Positions 60,752 to 64,000 of a stretch of DNA of 64,000 nt are shown here, piece by piece; within the stretch, counting starts at the first letter, position 1; the number at the start of each line of letters is the position of its first letter. The translations under genes and the position numbers were made by a program. The notes under the pieces are model-generated. The model saw only the letters and a list, made by a program, of their open reading frames with translations, was not told the origin of the DNA and did no database searches. This stretch comes from Advenella mimigardefordensis DPN7 (GTDB lineage Bacteria; Pseudomonadota; Gammaproteobacteria; Burkholderiales; Burkholderiaceae_B): the NCBI RefSeq assembly GCF_000521505.1, contig NZ_CP003915.1, forward strand, positions 1,612,001-1,676,000, given 5' to 3'.

Positions 60752-62032
60752 TTACCCGCGCAATTGGCCGTTGCCTTCGAGCACCCATTTATAGGTGGTC
60801 AGGCCTTCCAGGCCGACAGGGCCGCGGGCATGCAGGCGATTGGTTGAAATGCCGATCTCTGCGCCCAGTCCGTACTCGAAGCCATCGGCAAAGACGGTTG
60901 GCAGATTCACATAAACTGAACTGGAGTCTACTTCCCGCTGGAACCGGTTGGCGGCGGCGACGCTGTCCGTCACAATCGCTTCGGTATGACCAGAACTCCA
61001 GGTGGCGATATGGGTCATGGCATCATCAATAGAGTCGACAATGCGAATGGCCAGAATCGGTGCCAGGTATTCAGTTGCCCAGTCTTCGTCGGTGGCTGCC
61101 GAGGCCTGTGGTACCAGTTGCAGCGTACGCGGACAGCCGCGCAGTTCTACACCTTTTTCTATATAGGCAGCGGCAAGCCGGGGCAACACTTGCGCGGCCA
61201 CGTCCTGGTGCACCAGCAGCGTTTCCATGGAGCCGCAAACGCCATACCGATAGGTTTTGGCCTGGAAGGCAATGTTGTGCGCCATATCCAGGTCGGCAGC
61301 GCGGTCAATGTAGACGTGGCAGTTGCCGTCAAGATGGCGGATCATGGGCACGGTTGCTTCCGCTTCCAGGCGCCGGATCAGGCCTTTGCCACCACGGGGA
61401 ATAATCACATCGACGTAATCGGTCAGGGTGATGAGTTTGCCGACAGCGGCGCGGTCCGTGGTATTGACGGTTTGCACCGCGTGCGCAGGCAGGCCGGCGT
61501 GGGCCAGGCCTTCCTGAATGATGGTGCCCAATGCCTGATTTGAACGAAACGCCTCGCTGCCGCCGCGCAAAATGGCGGCATTGCCCGATTTCAGGCACAA
61601 CGCGGCCGCATCGATCGTGACATTGGGACGCGATTCATAAATGATGCCAATCACCCCCAGCGGTATGCGCATTTTCGAGACCTGCATGCCGTTAGGCCGG
61701 ATGCGGGTTTCACTGCGGCTGCCTACCGGGTCTTCGAGCGCTGCGATCTGGCGCAGGCCGGTGGCCATCAGGCCCAGCGCCTTATCCGATAGCGTTAGTC
61801 GATCCAGCATGGCCGGTTCCAGGCCATTGTCGCGGGCTTTGTCCAGGTCAAGTGCGTTTTCGGCCTGCAAATGCGCCGCCCGGGTTTCCAGGGTATGGGC
61901 AATATGCAGCAGGGCAGCCGATTTCTGTTTGTCGTCGGCGCGCATCAACTGGCGGGCAGCGGTTTTCGCCTGCTGTCCGTAGGTCAGCATTTGCGTTTCA
62001 AGATCTAGCGGTTTACTGGTTTCGGTCGTCAT
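60752..62032 (-). CDS. proA: Gamma-glutamyl phosphate reductase
   Basis: Second step of proline synthesis, NADPH-dependent. 426 aa. Catalytic Cys in [13 protein letters not shown], family block [28 protein letters not shown]. 7 bp after holA; the leuS-lptE-holA-proA order is common in this class. Confidence 0.97.
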   Translation of the reverse strand: MTTETSKPLDLETQMLTYGQQAKTAARQLMRADDKQKSAALLHIAHTLETRAAHLQAENALDLDKARDNGLEPAMLDRLTLSDKALGLMATGLRQIAALEDPVGSRSETRIRPNGMQVSKMRIPLGVIGIIYESRPNVTIDAAALCLKSGNAAILRGGSEAFRSNQALGTIIQEGLAHAGLPAHAVQTVNTTDRAAVGKLITLTDYVDVIIPRGGKGLIRRLEAEATVPMIRHLDGNCHVYIDRAADLDMAHNIAFQAKTYRYGVCGSMETLLVHQDVAAQVLPRLAAAYIEKGVELRGCPRTLQLVPQASAATDEDWATEYLAPILAIRIVDSIDDAMTHIATWSSGHTEAIVTDSVAAANRFQREVDSSSVYVNLPTVFADGFEYGLGAEIGISTNRLHARGPVGLEGLTTYKWVLEGNGQLRG

Positions 62033-62039
62033 TATTAAG

Positions 62040-63101
62040 TCAGTGAGAAGATGCGGGTGCGTCTGCCATACGCAGTACGAGCCGGGCCATTTCCTGCCAG
62101 GCGTCGGTCAGTCTGCCGTCAGCCGGAAAGCCCTTGAACAGGCGGTCAATGTCATGGGCGTGCTGGATCAGCCCCATGATTTGTGAAAACGGCAGCCGAT
62201 CCAGGGTATTGAGAATCAACTGGTCCTTGGGTGGAAACAGACCGAGCTTGCGGGTCAGATTCCTGGGATTGTGGCCGCTCTGCCTTGCCTGGGCAAGTGT
62301 GTAAAGATTACGAATGTCATAAGTGAGCAGGCCCAGCACCATCGGCAACGCTTCACCTTCGGCCTCCAGCCCATGCAGCACTTTGAGGGCACGCTGGCCA
62401 TCGCCGCGCAAAATGGCATTGCTCATATCAAAGACATTATAGCGACTCACGTCCAGAACGGCATTTTCCACTTCTTCCAAAGTTAATTCGCCTTCCGGAT
62501 ATTGCAGCCCAAGCTTGAGTATTTCCTGGTGTGCTGCCAGCAAATTGCCTTCGACCTTATCGGTAATCCAGGCCAGGGTGGCCGCGTCGGCCTTTTGTTT
62601 CTGGCGTTTAAGCCGGCTTTGAATCCAGGCAGGCAATTGCTCTCGGGTGATGACCGGCGTATTGACTAGCACGGCCTGTTGCGTGAGGGCGGTATACCAT
62701 TTGGCTGACGACATGGCCCGGTCTGCGCGTGGCAGAATCAGGACAATGGATATGTCGGTCAATTCCTGGCTGGCGGCGCGGTTTGCGAGCGCGACCAGGG
62801 CGTCGCCGCCGGTTTTGCCGGGCTTGCCCGTGGGCAGCTCAATTTCCATCAGCTTGCGGTCGCCGAACAGGGAGATTGACTGGGTATTTTCTTCAATGGC
62901 ATTCCAGGGGCCGGTGGCCGCCAGGCTGAGCGTGACTCTTTCGGTGTAACCCTGGAGCCGACAGGCTGCACGCAAGGCATCCAGGGCTTCGTTGCGCAAC
63001 AGCAGCTCGTCGCCGCTGATCACGTATAACGGATGCAACTGCGCATCCGGCTTACCCAGATCGGTGACAAAGCGTTCGTAGTTAGGGGTTTGTCCTGCCA
63101 T
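62040..63101 (-). CDS. holA: DNA polymerase III subunit delta
   Basis: Clamp-loader subunit that opens the beta clamp. 353 aa, with the N-terminal [13 protein letters not shown] start ([22 protein letters not shown]) and the [12 protein letters not shown] region of the C-terminal domain. 5 bp after lptE. Confidence 0.95.
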   Translation of the reverse strand: MAGQTPNYERFVTDLGKPDAQLHPLYVISGDELLLRNEALDALRAACRLQGYTERVTLSLAATGPWNAIEENTQSISLFGDRKLMEIELPTGKPGKTGGDALVALANRAASQELTDISIVLILPRADRAMSSAKWYTALTQQAVLVNTPVITREQLPAWIQSRLKRQKQKADAATLAWITDKVEGNLLAAHQEILKLGLQYPEGELTLEEVENAVLDVSRYNVFDMSNAILRGDGQRALKVLHGLEAEGEALPMVLGLLTYDIRNLYTLAQARQSGHNPRNLTRKLGLFPPKDQLILNTLDRLPFSQIMGLIQHAHDIDRLFKGFPADGRLTDAWQEMARLVLRMADAPASSH

Positions 63102-63106
63102 CGTGC

Positions 63107-63676
63107 TTATCGGACGAACTGTTCTTCACCTGATGTACCGGCGCCCTGTCTATAGCCCTGAATCACGTCATCAGAACTGATACGCCGTACCAGTTGTCCC
63201 ACCATTTGGACTTCCATGTCCTGATAGAGCGTGACCATTTCCTGGGCTTTGGCCTGTGCATTGGCTTCGTCATACGGCAGTGTGCGTGTGGAGGTAAGCG
63301 TGGACGGCGGGATCAGCAGCTGGCCATTATTGGACACCAGTTGAAAGGTCAGACGCAGTGTCAGTTCGTACTCTTCAACCTGTCCCTGAGCGTTGAGCGA
63401 GACCTCGCGTTGCGACTGGATGCGCTCCAGCTGCGAGAGCACAACCTGTGCCGTTGCCTGATTGTCGACAAATTGCAGCGAGGGCGAGCTGGCCTTCAGG
63501 GACCGGCGCAAATAGGCACCAAAATTCGAGTTGCTTTCAATATTGGTGTACATCGTGGTAAACGGCAACGGTTTTTCACCACGCAGCTTGAAGCCACAAC
63601 CAGCCAGTACCATGCTGAGCAGGAGGGCGGCCAGCAGCGCCTGATGCCAGCGTGAGAATAGGGAAGAGTACACCAT
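63107..63676 (-). CDS. lptE: LPS-assembly lipoprotein LptE
   Basis: Outer-membrane lipoprotein that plugs LptD during LPS export. Start ATG with AGGTGA upstream gives 189 aa; a GTG three codons earlier is an alternative. Lipobox LAGC, then the family start GFKLRGEKPLPFTTMYT. 18 bp after the leuS stop. Confidence 0.95.
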   Translation of the reverse strand: MVYSSLFSRWHQALLAALLLSMVLAGCGFKLRGEKPLPFTTMYTNIESNSNFGAYLRRSLKASSPSLQFVDNQATAQVVLSQLERIQSQREVSLNAQGQVEEYELTLRLTFQLVSNNGQLLIPPSTLTSTRTLPYDEANAQAKAQEMVTLYQDMEVQMVGQLVRRISSDDVIQGYRQGAGTSGEEQFVR

Positions 63677-63694
63677 GGTTTTCACCTGCAGAAT

Positions 63695-64000
63695 TTAACC
63701 AACAATATTGACAAGTTTTCCGGGAACCACAATAACACGTTTTGGCGGACGTCCTTCCAGGAATTTTTCCAGGGAAGGATGGCTCCTGGCGACCGCTTCG
63801 ATATGTTCTCGATCAGCGCCATTCGGTATCTGAATGGAGCCGCGCAGTTTGCCATTGATTTGCAGCATGAGTTCGATTTCATCTGCAATCAGCGCGGCTT
63901 CGTCCACCTCGGGCCACGGAGCGTCAAGCAGGTCGCCGTATTGCTGCACATAGCCCAGTTCGTTCCACAAGTGCCAGGTAATGTGCGGCACAATGGGATA
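63695..64000 (-). CDS. leuS: Leucyl-tRNA synthetase (3' end only)
   Basis: C-terminal 101 residues of LeuRS; the rest lies beyond the window. The frame runs to the edge, reading [16 protein letters not shown] (anticodon-binding helical domain) and the final domain [13 protein letters not shown] ... [19 protein letters not shown]. Confidence 0.96.
   Translation of the reverse strand, partial: YPIVPHITWHLWNELGYVQQYGDLLDAPWPEVDEAALIADEIELMLQINGKLRGSIQIPNGADREHIEAVARSHPSLEKFLEGRPPKRVIVVPGKLVNIVG

Overview
The window looks like chromosomal DNA of a betaproteobacterium of the order Burkholderiales. Family Alcaligenaceae (an Advenella-like organism) is my best guess. The grounds are the housekeeping blocks truB-typA, pyrG-kdsA-eno-ftsB and leuS-lptE-holA-proA and the general protein character. 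This is inference, because no 16S or database comparison was possible.

Layout. 0-6 kb: truB (5' partial), typA, a class III polyphosphate kinase ppk2 and an L-lactate permease; between typA and ppk2 lies an AT-rich gap with a cluster of DnaA-box-like 9-mers. 6-14 kb: a small RNA/small ORF region, a TauD-family dioxygenase co-directional with a CUT1-type ABC importer, a YpeA-like acetyltransferase and a PanS/BASS transporter. 14-42.6 kb: a compact C1/autotrophy island. 43-53.8 kb: yjcH-actP acetate uptake, tRNA-Asn, a lipoprotein, a cupin, a sirtuin, then pyrG, kdsA, a 14-TM MFS pump, eno and ftsB. 53.9-64 kb (minus strand): an orphan TadE-like protein, hslO, a gamma-carbonic-anhydrase-like protein, a degenerate acyl-CoA-synthetase-like protein with an RDD protein, an rlmL-like methyltransferase, hemJ, proA, holA, lptE and the 3' end of leuS.

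The island holds, in order, a sigma-54 activator, pqqEDCBA (the 24-residue pqqA is present), a prolyl-aminopeptidase-like hydrolase, gfa-flhA, cbbA-T-P-F-(X/Y)-S-L with divergent cbbR, an amino-acid-kinase-like gene, a cytochrome b561, a PQQ-associated beta-propeller protein, a periplasmic unknown, xoxJ, xoxG, xoxF, an AhpD-like protein and a small Cys-containing periplasmic protein. Read as a pathway: PQQ and lanthanide-dependent methanol dehydrogenase XoxF make formaldehyde, glutathione-linked enzymes carry it toward formate/CO2, and a red-type (form IC) RuBisCO Calvin cycle fixes the CO2. This is a coherent autotrophic-methylotrophy module.

The main new observations are: (1) four good sigma-54 (-24/-12) promoters, in front of gfa-flhA, the kinase-like gene, xoxF and the small Cys protein, with a sigma-54 activator in the same island; (2) cbbX and cbbY form one uninterrupted reading frame; (3) the well-placed Shine-Dalgarno and ATG of cbbL are one base out of frame with the enzyme; (4) poly-Asp C-termini on two exported proteins of the island.
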